Positions 39,671-48,597 of a DNA stretch of 64,000 nt are shown here, in pieces. The DNA is from DASXRU01 sp033856235 (GTDB taxonomy: Bacteria > Acidobacteriota > Blastocatellia > Pyrinomonadales > Pyrinomonadaceae), in contig JAWVFI010000047.1 in NCBI GenBank assembly GCA_033856235.1, positions 34,951 to 98,950 on the forward strand, given 5' to 3'. The notes under the pieces are model-generated. The model was given only the letters and a program-made list of their open reading frames with translations, had not been told where the DNA came from and searched no databases. The translations under genes and the position numbers were made by a program. Within the stretch, counting starts at the first letter, position 1. Every line of letters begins with the position of its first letter.

Positions 39671-40273
39671 ATGCCTGAGCCTGAAATTTCCCACCGGTGC
39701 ACTTCCTGCGGCGCTTCCGTGCGTGGCCATGCGCTGTTCTGCCCGCAGTGTGGTTACCCGCTGACACAGACACCAAAAACTGTAAGCGAAACAGCGGACG
39801 GCGAAGCAAGCGCCACGCCGGCCGCAGACATAAGTCCCGCGCTGGCCGCAGACATTCCGGAAGCGGTCAAGGGCGGGGCGCCGGTTGAAGACTCCGCCAG
39901 TTCAGAAGTGAAAACACCCACGGTCGGCGAGCCCGAAGTCGCGCCGAATGAAACCGCTGACCCAACGGAAGGTTCAGTTCCTGAGCTGAAGGCGGAGGTC
40001 CAGTCCGGCAACGCCGCCATAGATGATCGCCGGCGGCCCGTTGCGTCCACGGCTCTCGCAGCTAATAGGGCGCGGACGAAAATCAAGCAGGCCACGACGG
40101 CGGCGCGCGACAAAATTGAAGACAACGTCCGCCCCCGAGTGGATAAGATCCGCCAGGCCTCGAGTGTGGTGCTGGAGGAGGCGAACTACGATCCCAGCGT
40201 GCGCTTTATCCTGGTTGCCGGAGTGCTGTTCGTACTATTTGTCGTGCTGCTCATAATCAGTAAAGTGATCTAG
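39671..40273 (+). CDS. Zinc-ribbon protein with C-terminal membrane anchor
   Basis: 200 residues. CTSCG...FCPQCG at residues ~9-30 is a zinc ribbon, followed by ~110 residues of acidic, Ala/Pro/Thr-rich disordered linker, a basic helical stretch (ARTKIKQATTAARDKIEDNV) and a C-terminal hydrophobic tail (FILVAGVLFVLFVVLLIISKVI). Topology: cytoplasmic ribbon with tail anchor. ATG 39671 chosen; the open frame runs 63 bases earlier through a palindrome. Unusual in a microcompartment locus; could tether the compartment or regulate assembly (inference). Confidence 0.75.
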   Translation: MPEPEISHRCTSCGASVRGHALFCPQCGYPLTQTPKTVSETADGEASATPAADISPALAADIPEAVKGGAPVEDSASSEVKTPTVGEPEVAPNETADPTEGSVPELKAEVQSGNAAIDDRRRPVASTALAANRARTKIKQATTAARDKIEDNVRPRVDKIRQASSVVLEEANYDPSVRFILVAGVLFVLFVVLLIISKVI

Positions 40274-40378
40274 CAAAGAGTTTCGGGTTTCGAGTTGCGA
40301 GTTTCGAGTTGGGACAGCGACCCTTGCTGTTTGACCTAATCTGAACGCGAAACTCGAAACTCGAGACTCGAAACTCTT

Positions 40379-41740
40379 ATGGAATACTCCCAGGCAGAAA
40401 TCTTGCAGACGCTGCGGATGACCGAGATGGAGCATCTCGACATTCGCACGGTGACGCTCGGCCTTAGCTTGCTGGATTGTGCTGGCGGCTCGGCGCCGGC
40501 GACCGCCGAGCGAGTGCGCGAAAAGATCGAACGCACGGCGGCGCGCCTGGTGCAGACGGTCGATGAGATCGGAAACGAGATGGGAATTCGCGTCGCCAAC
40601 AAGCGGATTGCCATCACGCCCGCTTCGCTGATTGCGGGGAGTTCTCGCGCCGATTGCGTGCAGTTGGCCCACGCAATCGACGAAGCGGCTGCCAATGTCG
40701 GCGTTGATTTCCTGGGTGGCTATTCCGCCCTGGTGCACAAAGGATGGACCAACACCCAGAGCGAGTTTCTGGATTCGATCCCGGAAGCGCTCGCCACTAC
40801 GCAGCGATTGTGTTCGTCAGTTAATGTCGCGACGACGCGCGCGGGAATAAACATGGACGCGGTCAGGCGCGTCGGCATTTTGATAAAAGACGCAGCCGAA
40901 CTGACCCGCGAACAGGGCGGGCTGGCCTGTGCCAAGTTTGTATGTTTCGGCAACGCCGTCGAAGACAATCCGTTTATGGCCGGCGCGTTTCACGGCGTAG
41001 GCGAACCGGAAGCAGTGATCAATGTTGGCGTTTCGGGTCCGGGCGTCGTCAACCATGCCGTGCGCCAGTTGGCCGCTGACTTGCCGCTCAATGAAGTGGC
41101 GGAAGTCATAAAGAAACTTTCGTTCAAGCTCGCTCGTGCCGGTGAACTGGTTGGCCGCGAAGCCGCGCGACGCCTGGGAATTCCTTTCGGGATCATTGAT
41201 TTGTCCCTCGCGCCGACGCCGGTTCCCGGTGATTCCGTGGCGGAGATCATTGAGGCGATGGGATTCGAACGCGCCGGCACGCACGGCACTACCGCGGCAC
41301 TGGCGCTGCTGACTGATGCAGTTAAGAAAGGCGGCGCCATGGCCAGCGGGTCGGTGGGCGGAATGAGCGGCGCCTTCATCCCGGTTTCTGAAGATGCCGG
41401 AATGATCGCCGCAGCGCAGCTGGGCGCGCTTAGTTTGGACAAACTCGAAGCCTGGACCAGCGTCTGCTCAGTCGGGATCGATATGGTTGCCGTGCCCGGA
41501 TCCACTTCCGCGGAAACCATCGCGGCAATCATCGCCGACGAGATGGCGATCGGCGTGATGAATAACAAGACCACGGCCGTGCGTATCATTCCAGTTCCCG
41601 GACGCAATGTGGGCGACATGGTCGAATTCGGCGGGTTACTGGGCAGCGCACCGATCATGGCGGTGAATGCTTTCTCCAGTGCGGGGTTCATCCGGCGCGG
41701 CGGGCGTATCCCGGCGCCGGTTCATTCATTGAGAAACTAG
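40379..41740 (+). CDS. UPF0210 (DUF711, PFL-like) family protein in microcompartment locus
   Basis: 453 residues, usual for the family. Motifs: LDIRTVTLGLSLLDC, VRVGILIKDAAEL-type central region, FHGVGEPEAVINVGVSGPGVV, PGDSVAEIIEAMGFERAG-T and a Gly-rich C-terminus with VPGRNVGDMVEFGGLLGSAP. Structures are known for relatives but the enzymatic role is not. Conserved Cys (SLLDC, LTREQGGLACAKFVC) and multiple Gly loops suggest an enzyme. It lies between the zinc-ribbon and thioredoxin-like genes. It is the only large non-shell enzyme-like protein in the locus besides the aldehyde dehydrogenase, so it is the candidate signature enzyme. Confidence 0.85.
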   Translation: MEYSQAEILQTLRMTEMEHLDIRTVTLGLSLLDCAGGSAPATAERVREKIERTAARLVQTVDEIGNEMGIRVANKRIAITPASLIAGSSRADCVQLAHAIDEAAANVGVDFLGGYSALVHKGWTNTQSEFLDSIPEALATTQRLCSSVNVATTRAGINMDAVRRVGILIKDAAELTREQGGLACAKFVCFGNAVEDNPFMAGAFHGVGEPEAVINVGVSGPGVVNHAVRQLAADLPLNEVAEVIKKLSFKLARAGELVGREAARRLGIPFGIIDLSLAPTPVPGDSVAEIIEAMGFERAGTHGTTAALALLTDAVKKGGAMASGSVGGMSGAFIPVSEDAGMIAAAQLGALSLDKLEAWTSVCSVGIDMVAVPGSTSAETIAAIIADEMAIGVMNNKTTAVRIIPVPGRNVGDMVEFGGLLGSAPIMAVNAFSSAGFIRRGGRIPAPVHSLRN

Positions 41741-41746
41741 ACCCGA

Positions 41747-42271
41747 ATGTGGTTTCGACTGCTCATGTTGGTCGTCGTTTTATTGACGGCGGCGGCTAGC
41801 TTTCCAAATGCCGGACAGGAAGTGGCGCCTACGCCTGCACCTCAACCGGAGTCTCTGAGATTCCTGCCGCCGAGTGTGCTGAATGCTAAATTAAGGGAAC
41901 CCCTTCGGCGTCGCCATCGCCGCGCTGCATCGTTCAAACTCTCAGACGACTCCGGAAAGGTTATTGTCCTCAATCTCTGGGCGACCTGGTGTGGCCCGTG
42001 CAGGTTAGAAACTCCCGCACTCGTGCAATTGCACAAAGAGTTTCGATCGCAGGACTTGCAAATAGTCGCGTTAACAACTGAAAACCCTCGACTCGCAAAC
42101 GGGCTGGTGCGCGACTGGATTCGAAACTTTCGCGTACCGTACAGGGTTGGTTTTGTCAGCTCGGAAGTGGCCTGGATTCTAATGCAGGAGCGTGAAGTTA
42201 TTCCGCAGTCGTTTGTGATCTCACGGTCCGGGCGCATCGTCAAGCGTTCGTCGGGTTCAGTCCAACGATGA
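41747..42271 (+). CDS. Thioredoxin-like (TlpA/ResA) protein, C-terminus frameshifted
   Basis: 174 residues. Signal-like N-terminus (LLMLVVVLLTAAASFPNAG), then a thioredoxin fold with WATWCGPCRLE, reductant type, and a cis-Pro near VIPQSFVI. Expected to act in the periplasm on disulfides. The frame ends with an odd SSGSVQR at 42271, but the +1 frame immediately continues with FVGFSPTMTSPNLKAAIEEALN to a stop at 42336, as normal TlpA tails do, so a one-base deletion near 42246 or a sequencing error seems likely. It is one of the genes between the two BMC-H genes. Confidence 0.85.
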   Translation: MWFRLLMLVVVLLTAAASFPNAGQEVAPTPAPQPESLRFLPPSVLNAKLREPLRRRHRRAASFKLSDDSGKVIVLNLWATWCGPCRLETPALVQLHKEFRSQDLQIVALTTENPRLANGLVRDWIRNFRVPYRVGFVSSEVAWILMQEREVIPQSFVISRSGRIVKRSSGSVQR

Positions 42272-42406
42272 CTTCGCCCAACCTGAAGGCGGCGATCGAG
42301 GAAGCACTTAACGAAAAGCCTGACGTTCCCGGCTGATACTAATGACTGGACAAATTGCGTTTCCGGGCTTAACTTAACGCCCATTCGGACAAACTAAGGA
42401 GCGGCT

Positions 42407-42730
42407 ATGGCAGAAGCACTTGGCATGGTGGAATGCATGGGGTTGGTGGCGATGATTGAAGCTGCCGACGCGATGGTGAAGTCGGCGAATGTGCAACTGG
42501 TCGGGTATGAAAAGATCGACGCCGGACTGGTGACCGCAATCGTCCGTGGCGAAGTTGGCGCGGTAAAAGCCGCGGTGGAAGCAGGCGCCGCCGCCGGCCG
42601 CAAAGTCGGTGAAGTAGTTGCCACCCACATCATTCCGCGGCCACACGCGGAAGTCGATAATGCGCTGCCCGTGTTGACCACAGGAGAAACCACGCGCAAG
42701 AAGATCAGCGGCTCAGTGCGGCCCAAGTAG
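42407..42730 (+). CDS. Microcompartment hexameric shell protein (BMC-H), second copy
   Basis: 107 residues. EALGMVECMGLVAMIEAADAM and GEVGAVKAAVEAGAAAGRKVG with THIIPRPHAEVDNALP are a standard BMC-H domain, close to the copy at 36092 but without its long Gly/Arg tail. AAGGAG precedes ATG 42407. The two copies may mix in the shell with different pore properties. Confidence 0.95.
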   Translation: MAEALGMVECMGLVAMIEAADAMVKSANVQLVGYEKIDAGLVTAIVRGEVGAVKAAVEAGAAAGRKVGEVVATHIIPRPHAEVDNALPVLTTGETTRKKISGSVRPK

Positions 42731-42953
42731 GTTGGGTGTTGTGAACGTTGAAAAACCCAAGCCATTTTCCATATATCATTTTCCATTTTTCTTTCTCATT
42801 GGCTTTTCCATTTCACAGTGATGATCGCAGCCAGGGGTAGATCATTTGCGCCTCGCTTTCAATGACAAATGGAAAATGGAAAATGACATATGGAAAATGC
42901 TTTGATCTTGCCTACTTATCTCGCTGAATAACTCCGCTGGTCCAAACTCTCGC

Positions 42954-43595
42954 ATGAGTCTAAGCATCTATTTCCTTCGTCACGGACAAACAGCTTCAAG
43001 CCGCGAAGACACTTTCTGTGGTTCGGGATTAGATCCCGAGCTGACGCCTGAAGGTCTGGAGATGGCCGACGCCTTCACCGCCGCCTACCGGCAAAAACCG
43101 TGGCAAGCGATCTACACGAGCAGCCTGCGGCGCAGCATTCAGACGGCCGAGCCGCTCGCCAACGCATTGGGAATAACTCCTGAGGTACGCCCGGAACTCA
43201 ATGAGATTGCGTACGGCAAGTGGGAAGGGTTGACGAAGGATGAAGTGGACCAACGGCACCACAACGATTACGTTAGTTGGCTTGCCGATCCGGCCTGGTA
43301 CGCGCCTACCGGCGGCGAACTGGCTGTGGTGATTTCCCAGCGCGGTTTGCAAATCATTGAAGAACTCAAGCACGGTTATAGTGACGGAGACGTTCTGGTA
43401 GTCTCCCATAAAGCCACCATCAGGATTATTCTCTGTAGTCTGTTGGGGATCGAAGTCGGCCGCTTTCGTTATCGTCTCGGCTGTCCCGTAGGATCGATAA
43501 GCATCGTCGAATTGACGCCGCAAGGCCCGCTGTTGCAGGCGCTGGCCGACCGCTCGCACTTGAGTGAAAAGCTGCGGTCCTTGCCTGGCACCTGA
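42954..43595 (+). CDS. Histidine phosphatase family protein
   Basis: 213 residues. LRHGQT at residue ~8 is the phosphohistidine loop and VSHKATIRI carries the second active-site His; ELNEIAYGKWEG matches the phosphoglycerate-mutase-like branch (cobalamin/alpha-ribazole phosphatase and related). Removes a phosphate from small molecules. It follows the microcompartment locus after a palindrome, so it may or may not belong to that pathway. Confidence 0.9.
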   Translation: MSLSIYFLRHGQTASSREDTFCGSGLDPELTPEGLEMADAFTAAYRQKPWQAIYTSSLRRSIQTAEPLANALGITPEVRPELNEIAYGKWEGLTKDEVDQRHHNDYVSWLADPAWYAPTGGELAVVISQRGLQIIEELKHGYSDGDVLVVSHKATIRIILCSLLGIEVGRFRYRLGCPVGSISIVELTPQGPLLQALADRSHLSEKLRSLPGT

Positions 43596-43602
43596 GCTTC
43601 AC

Positions 43603-43704
43603 GCTTTGCACAATGTTCTTCATGAATTTCGTGAATCGTAAGGCAACGGTTCGTCAGCGCACGATTCACGAAGTACACGAAATTCACGAAGGGACACGAA
43701 TGAA
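43603..43704. repeat. Dispersed repeat, ATTCACGAAAT family (copy 2)
   Basis: Shares TTTCGTGAATCGTA...GTCAGCGCACGATTCACG with 11051-11223 and 44501-44690. Confidence 0.7.
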
Positions 43705-43788
43705 GGCCCGTTCAGGAAGGCCCTTGTCTGTTTCCAATTGGAAAGACTTTTGTGCAATGTTGAGCCTTAGAGTTAGAGGAAGACCCCC

Positions 43789-44118
43789 ATGCTGATAGCA
43801 AAGTCAGTGCTCTATTTTATTCTCGCCGGTTTCTGTGAAATCGGCGGCGGTTATCTGATCTGGCTTTGGCTGCGCGAGGGGAAGAGCGTCGGCCTCGCCG
43901 CGATTGGCGCGGTCGTGCTCGTGCTTTATGGCATCATTCCCACTTTGCAGCCGGCACATTTTGGTCGCGTGTATGCTGCCTACGGCGGCGTCTTCATCTT
44001 CCTTTCAATTTTATGGGGCTGGCAAGTCGATAAGATTCTTCCGGACAGGTTCGACATCATAGGAAGTCTGGTGGCGCTGGCAGGAGTTGCGGTTATCATG
44101 TACGCGCCCAGAGGATGA
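43789..44118 (+). CDS. ynfA: YnfA (UPF0060) family membrane protein
   Basis: 109 residues, four helices. KSVLYFILAGFCEIGGGYLIWLWLREGKS, LQPAHFGRVYAAYGGVFI and WGWQVDKILPDRFDIIGSL are clear YnfA marks. Small inner-membrane protein related to the multidrug-resistance superfamily; function unsure. AGAGGAAG precedes ATG 43789. Its stop overlaps the following gene (ATGA), so the two are coupled. Confidence 0.95.
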   Translation: MLIAKSVLYFILAGFCEIGGGYLIWLWLREGKSVGLAAIGAVVLVLYGIIPTLQPAHFGRVYAAYGGVFIFLSILWGWQVDKILPDRFDIIGSLVALAGVAVIMYAPRG

Positions 44119-44120
44119 GG

Positions 44121-44444
44121 ATGTCAAAAGCAGCGAGCTCGAACTTACCGGTGGTCTGTACCCTGACCGGGCCCGAACTTCAGGAGCGACGACGCTCGGT
44201 TTTGCAGCAGGTGCGCAACGCTGTGGTCGAGATCAGGGAACTGGCAAACGGTTACGCTTACTGCTTTCCGTCCCAGCAGGAGTTGGTGAAGGAGTTAGCG
44301 CAGCTCATCGATCTTGAGCGCCAGTGTTGTCCTTTCCTGACGTTTCGTTTGACCATCGCGGCGGAAACGGGGCCACTGTGGCTGGAGATGACTGGCCCGG
44401 AAGGTACAAAAGAGTTTCTCCAAACGACATTCACAGAAGCTTGA
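44121..44444 (+). CDS. Small hypothetical protein with Cys-Cys motif
   Basis: 107 residues. VVCTLTGPELQERRRSVLQQV, a central ELANGYAYCFPSQ, and LERQCCPFLTFRL, a vicinal Cys pair typical of a small cytoplasmic family often next to metal-resistance genes, from memory. No membrane segment. ATG 44121 chosen because GAGG is six bases upstream; ATG 44115 would overlap the ynfA stop. Metal or thiol chemistry is suggested but not shown. Confidence 0.7.
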   Translation: MSKAASSNLPVVCTLTGPELQERRRSVLQQVRNAVVEIRELANGYAYCFPSQQELVKELAQLIDLERQCCPFLTFRLTIAAETGPLWLEMTGPEGTKEFLQTTFTEA

Positions 44445-44500
44445 CCGTAGGGGAGAACTCCGAATCGCACTGCCGATGTTGAGCCCCTGCCTAAAGGTTC

Positions 44501-44690
44501 TGCTTTGCACAAAACTCCGATTTCGTGTTCTTTAGTGCTCTTCGTATAATTTCGTGAATCGTATGACCGCGATTCGTCAGCGCCCGATTCACGAAATTCA
44601 CGAATCCCACGAAGTGACACTAATCAACGCCGGTCTTAGGCATTGTCACTTGCTTGCTTCGAATTGCAGGGGACTTTTTTTTGCAAAGCC
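44501..44690. repeat. Dispersed repeat, ATTCACGAAAT family (copy 3)
   Basis: Closest match to 11051-11223 over ~170 bases, including the tail CGCCGGTCTTA-GCA-TGTCACTTG and the CAGGGGACT end. Confidence 0.75.
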
Positions 44691-44722
44691 CTAATGATCG
44701 GGCTACTGCCCGCTAATCTGTA

Positions 44723-45541
44723 ATGACTAAGTCACTAAGCCCCCACAGTCACTTTAGCGCGACGTTGCTCTTGTTGCTTCTCCTTCTCATTGCGAGGTCC
44801 ATTACAGCCCAGCAACCATTCGTCACCGATGATGCCGATACGACACCGAAGGGTCACTTTCATTTTGAGTTCAGCAATGAATTCGATTTGTTGCAGCGAT
44901 CGGCGTTCCCGAGCTCGAAGCAAAATACCGCTGACTTCGAGCTCGACTATGGCTTATTGGACAACCTGGAGATTGGTATCGAAGCGCCGCTGCTCACGAT
45001 CTTCAATGCCCCGGTAACCAATCCCAAAACCGTCAGTGGGCTGGGGGATATGAATGTCTCGGTGAAGTACAACTTCCTCAAGGAACGAGAGCATTCACCA
45101 CTGCCGGCGATGACACTCGCTGCCAATTTCGAGTTGCCCACCGGAGACACGACGCGGCAACTCGGCTCGGGGCTGGCGGATTTTTACCTCAACGGCGTGC
45201 TGCAAAAATCCTTGACCACGAAGACTAAACTGAGACTGAATGGCGGCATTCTTTTTTCTGGTAACGAGACGACCGGAGTCATTGGGATCAAGAGCAGAGG
45301 TACGGTGTTTACCGCCGGGGCCTCGCTGGTAAAGCAGTTCACGCCGAAGCTGCAACTGGGCATGGAACTGACGGGGGCGATGACATCGAATCTCGATCTC
45401 GGCAAGGGTCAATTGCAGACTATGTTCGGAGCAAACTACCAGCTACGGAACAACGTCTCCTTCGACTTTGGAATCCTTGGCGGTAAATACGCCGCCAGCC
45501 CGCGCGCGGGCGTGCAGTTGGGGATCTCGGTGGACTTTTGA
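44723..45541 (+). CDS. Outer-membrane beta-barrel protein (transporter-like)
   Basis: 272 residues. Signal peptide (LLLLLLLLIARSITAQ), then amphipathic beta strands alternating polar and nonpolar with a terminal Phe (GVQLGISVDF), the outer-membrane barrel signature. Early FVTDDADTTPKGHFHFEFSNEF and LDYGLLDNLEIGIEAPL match a family of proteins annotated as transporters or phenol-degradation MetA-like. Probably a small-molecule channel in the outer membrane. Confidence 0.8.
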   Translation: MTKSLSPHSHFSATLLLLLLLLIARSITAQQPFVTDDADTTPKGHFHFEFSNEFDLLQRSAFPSSKQNTADFELDYGLLDNLEIGIEAPLLTIFNAPVTNPKTVSGLGDMNVSVKYNFLKEREHSPLPAMTLAANFELPTGDTTRQLGSGLADFYLNGVLQKSLTTKTKLRLNGGILFSGNETTGVIGIKSRGTVFTAGASLVKQFTPKLQLGMELTGAMTSNLDLGKGQLQTMFGANYQLRNNVSFDFGILGGKYAASPRAGVQLGISVDF

Positions 45542-45608
45542 GTTTTCTATTCGGGGTTAGCCAGCGAACTAAAAGGTTACGTGACGCCATCCCAAAGGAA
45601 GGTTGCCC

Positions 45609-45971
45609 ATGAATCGTGATGCCCCATCATCTGCGCGACTGCAATCGCTGCTTGCACAAATCATTTCGCTCACCGAGAAGGGCGAGCTGCATTGGGAACG
45701 TCAGGTTAACTCAGCGCATCGCTTTGCGCGCTGGAACAATCATCTCCTGATCATCGGTCCCGACGCGCCCGCCGCGGACACAGCAATACCGCGTTATCTA
45801 TTTATCACCCCGTTCGATTCGCCCACCTGCATTGAGGTGAGTTCTGGCGACGAGCAGCTTGGCCCGAGTGTCCTGAAGCTGGTGCAGACAGTAGAAGCCG
45901 CCAGCCGGAATGAGCCGCCTACCGATCCGTTTTCCTTAACCGAAGATATTTTGAGCCGGCTCGACAGTTAA
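45609..45971 (+). CDS. Small hypothetical protein
   Basis: 120 residues, no signal or membrane helix. HWERQVNSAHRFARWNNHLLIIG and a mixed alpha/beta pattern, ending EDILSRLDS. AAGGAAGG lies before ATG 45609; the TTG six bases earlier is less likely. It is followed 25 bases later by the cNMP-binding gene, so they may be cotranscribed. No family recognised. Confidence 0.65.
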   Translation: MNRDAPSSARLQSLLAQIISLTEKGELHWERQVNSAHRFARWNNHLLIIGPDAPAADTAIPRYLFITPFDSPTCIEVSSGDEQLGPSVLKLVQTVEAASRNEPPTDPFSLTEDILSRLDS

Positions 45972-45996
45972 AACCACAGCGAAGGGAAGGATGATC

Positions 45997-46893
45997 ATGT
46001 CATCGGAATTCACTTTGAGTGACGAAGCCAAAAGCTTATCGCGTGTGCCCCTGTTCCAGCGACTGACACCCGAGGAACTGGAAAAGCTGGCAGACGAAGT
46101 CGATCAGGTTCAATTCAAAACCGGCGAGGTTATCTTCAACGCCAACGATAGGGGCGACGCGCTGTACGTGGTTGACACGGGTGTCGTGCAGATTTGGGTT
46201 TTTGATGAAGATGTCCAGCCGGTGACACTCTCGGAATTGCGGTCGGGGGAGTTCTTTGGGGAACTCGCCGTGCTGGATCGGGGCGAGCGATCCACGAACG
46301 CCTCGGCCCTGGAAGATTGCACTCTACATCGTTTGAGCAGTGATGACTTTCACCAGTTTCTGCTGGAACACCCGGACATGGCGATTGATGTTATCTGCGA
46401 AATCGGTTCGCGCATGCGCCAGACGAACGCGCTGGTCTCGCAGCGGGTCTCTCGGAACGTCAATCGCGAGATGGATCAGAAGATGACCATCGGACAACGA
46501 ATTGCCGATAAGGTTGCCTCCTTCGGCGGGTCGTGGACCTTCATCATGATCTACTGTTCGTTTCTGGTAATCTGGATGCTCACCAACACCTTCGTTTTGG
46601 CGCGCTATGGCCGCGGAGAAAACGGCGCTGCTTTCGATCCCTACCCATATATTCTCCTAAACCTGATGCTCTCCATGACCGCTGCCCTGCAGGCGCCAAT
46701 AATTATGATGTCGCAGAACCGGGCCGCCGAAAAAGATCGCCTGGCGGCAGAACAGGATTTCAAAGTTAATTTGAAGAGCGAGTTGATGCTGGAAGAACTG
46801 ATGCGCAAGCAGCGCGGGCGCGATGCGCAGATGGAGCTGCTAATTCACACCGTGGCCTCGTTACAACCTGACGGCGGCGCGCAAGAGAGCTGA
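45997..46893 (+). CDS. Cyclic-nucleotide-binding domain fused to DUF1003 membrane domain
   Basis: 298 residues. Residues ~10-130 form a CRP-like cNMP fold (LFQRLTPEELEKLADEV, GDALYVVDTGVVQIWV, RSGEFFGELAVLDRGERSTNA). Residues ~165-265 are DUF1003 with two helices (WTFIMIYCSFLVIWMLTN, YILLNLMLSMTAALQAPIIMMSQ) and the RAAEKDRLAAEQDF motif. No DNA-binding HTH. A second-messenger or ligand-sensing membrane protein is likely. ATG 45997 used with GGAAGG upstream. Confidence 0.85.
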   Translation: MSSEFTLSDEAKSLSRVPLFQRLTPEELEKLADEVDQVQFKTGEVIFNANDRGDALYVVDTGVVQIWVFDEDVQPVTLSELRSGEFFGELAVLDRGERSTNASALEDCTLHRLSSDDFHQFLLEHPDMAIDVICEIGSRMRQTNALVSQRVSRNVNREMDQKMTIGQRIADKVASFGGSWTFIMIYCSFLVIWMLTNTFVLARYGRGENGAAFDPYPYILLNLMLSMTAALQAPIIMMSQNRAAEKDRLAAEQDFKVNLKSELMLEELMRKQRGRDAQMELLIHTVASLQPDGGAQES

Positions 46894-46923
46894 CCGCCGT
46901 TCCGCAAAAACGCTATCGGGCAA

Positions 46924-47016
46924 CGACGCAAACTGAAGTTTGTACTCTCCAGACCTGTAGGGTCTGAAGCTCAACATCGTCCCGAGGCGTATAGAGCTCA
47001 AGCTTTAGCTTGTCGT
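46924..47016. repeat. Dispersed palindrome, GCAAACT..AGTTTG family
   Basis: Second copy of the family at 34236: GACGCAAACTGAAGTTTGTA and complementary AGCTCAAGCTTTAGCTTGTC. Confidence 0.8.
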
Positions 47017-47038
47017 CTTCACCTTTTGAAACACAGAT

Positions 47039-48334
47039 TCAGGGAGACTTGCGGGCTGGTTGGACCGGCAGACGGCTCGCAGGCGTGGCCGGTCGAGTGA
47101 TGGCAGGTTTGGGACCGGGCGCGCCTTCGCGAGGCGCCGTGTATCCGTTGCGCGTCAACGCGATCCGCTTTTCCTTTCCGGGGGAATCGACGCTGACCCT
47201 GATGGCGCGATAGGTGCCGTCCTTAGCGTTGTTCGTCGGGCTGTAGCTGACGACGTATTGGGTGCGCAAATCGCGCACGATGGCGTTGGCAATCTCGGGC
47301 AGCTCGGCGATCGACTGTGGGAAGAAGGCCCGGCCGCCAGTGTCGGTGGCGAGGCGCGTTATCAAATTCACTGCCTTGTCTTTGGCGCTCTTGCGGATGA
47401 AGATGCCGCCCTCTTTGTTGTCCTCGAGCTCGTTCACAAAGCCGATGATGTAAATTTGCACGTCGGCTTCCCGCAAGCGCGCGAACAGCTGGTCCGCCTT
47501 ATAAAAACTGTCTCGGTCCTCGCCGTCGGTGACCAGGATTAAGGCGCGGCGGCGGCGGTCGTCCGTAGTGCCCTTTTTGTATTCAGCCACATGTTCCGCC
47601 GCCAGATAGACCGCGTCCACCACTGCGCTCTGTCCGCCTTCGGTATAGAGATTGTCGACCGCGTCAAGCAGATCGTCTTTCCGCGATGAGAAGTCCAACA
47701 GCGTTTCAATCTTATCGCTGCTGATAAAGCCCATCAGGAAGGTTTCGTCTCCCGGCTTATTACTATTAATGATCGTCTTGGCAGCATCGATCACCGTCGG
47801 CAACTGAGATCGCAGCGAGCCCGAGGTATCTACCGCCAGTCCGTAGCTGATGGGAACTTCTTCTTTATTGAAATCGAAGATCGGCTGCAAGACGCCATCC
47901 TCGTAGATCTTGAAATCGCCCTGGCGCACATTGTCGATGGGGCGGTTGTTGCGATCGATGACGCGTATGTTCAAGGTCACAAGCTGCGTATTCAGGCGGA
48001 TCACGTCGTCGGGATTGAGTTCAATGGTCATATCCGGAGTTGGCGAAGGTTTGGGCTTTAGCACTGGCGGGGGCGGCGGTTCACCCAATTCCGGTACCTG
48101 GACGCCTCGCGGCGAATACGTTGGGGTTTTCGGAGTTGGCGTGGCCGTGGGCACTGGTGATGCGCCCGGCGTTGAGTCTGTACGCCGCGGACGGGAATCT
48201 CCTGGCTGTTGGGCGCGTCCCACCTGGGAAAGTACCAACAATGCCAATGCCATCAGGCACGTGGCCGCGCCGGCGACGGCCCGACGGCGAGAAACCTTGC
48301 TAAGTAAGATCGTCAACTTCATGTCTCGTTTCAT
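47039..48334 (-). CDS. Secreted vWA-domain protein, acidobacterial type
   Basis: 431 residues. Signal region (ATCLMALALLVLSQVGRAQ), a Pro/Thr/Ser-rich spacer, a beta domain (TIELNPDDVIRLNTQLVTLN, VRQGDFKIYEDG) and a vWA domain with an intact MIDAS DTSGS, plus VTDGEDRDSFYKAD. A basic Pro-rich tail ends it. Intact metal site contrasts with the degenerate copy at 31288. ATG 48334 taken although AGG is adjacent to it. Likely on the cell surface or in the periplasm; ligand unknown. Confidence 0.85.
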   Translation of the reverse strand: MKRDMKLTILLSKVSRRRAVAGAATCLMALALLVLSQVGRAQQPGDSRPRRTDSTPGASPVPTATPTPKTPTYSPRGVQVPELGEPPPPPVLKPKPSPTPDMTIELNPDDVIRLNTQLVTLNIRVIDRNNRPIDNVRQGDFKIYEDGVLQPIFDFNKEEVPISYGLAVDTSGSLRSQLPTVIDAAKTIINSNKPGDETFLMGFISSDKIETLLDFSSRKDDLLDAVDNLYTEGGQSAVVDAVYLAAEHVAEYKKGTTDDRRRRALILVTDGEDRDSFYKADQLFARLREADVQIYIIGFVNELEDNKEGGIFIRKSAKDKAVNLITRLATDTGGRAFFPQSIAELPEIANAIVRDLRTQYVVSYSPTNNAKDGTYRAIRVSVDSPGKEKRIALTRNGYTAPREGAPGPKPAITRPATPASRLPVQPARKSP

Positions 48335-48597
48335 CCTCAACGAATGATGCTCCGGATGTCAAATCATTATCCTGCGTCGGCCAACTCCGGGCAAATCATT
48401 GCAGCCCGGGGAGTGTCGCGTCGCCGGCCGGATGCCGCGGGCGGCCAACCTTAAGGGAGATTGAGGAGGGCGTGTAACTAACTGTCTAACTGCGTCGGGT
48501 CAGAGCCGGCAACTCGCGCCAAAGCGGTCACACGCGATTACTAAAGATGCCGTTCATCCCTGCATAGTTTGCCGCGGCGATCTCCCGCGGGTGATAG

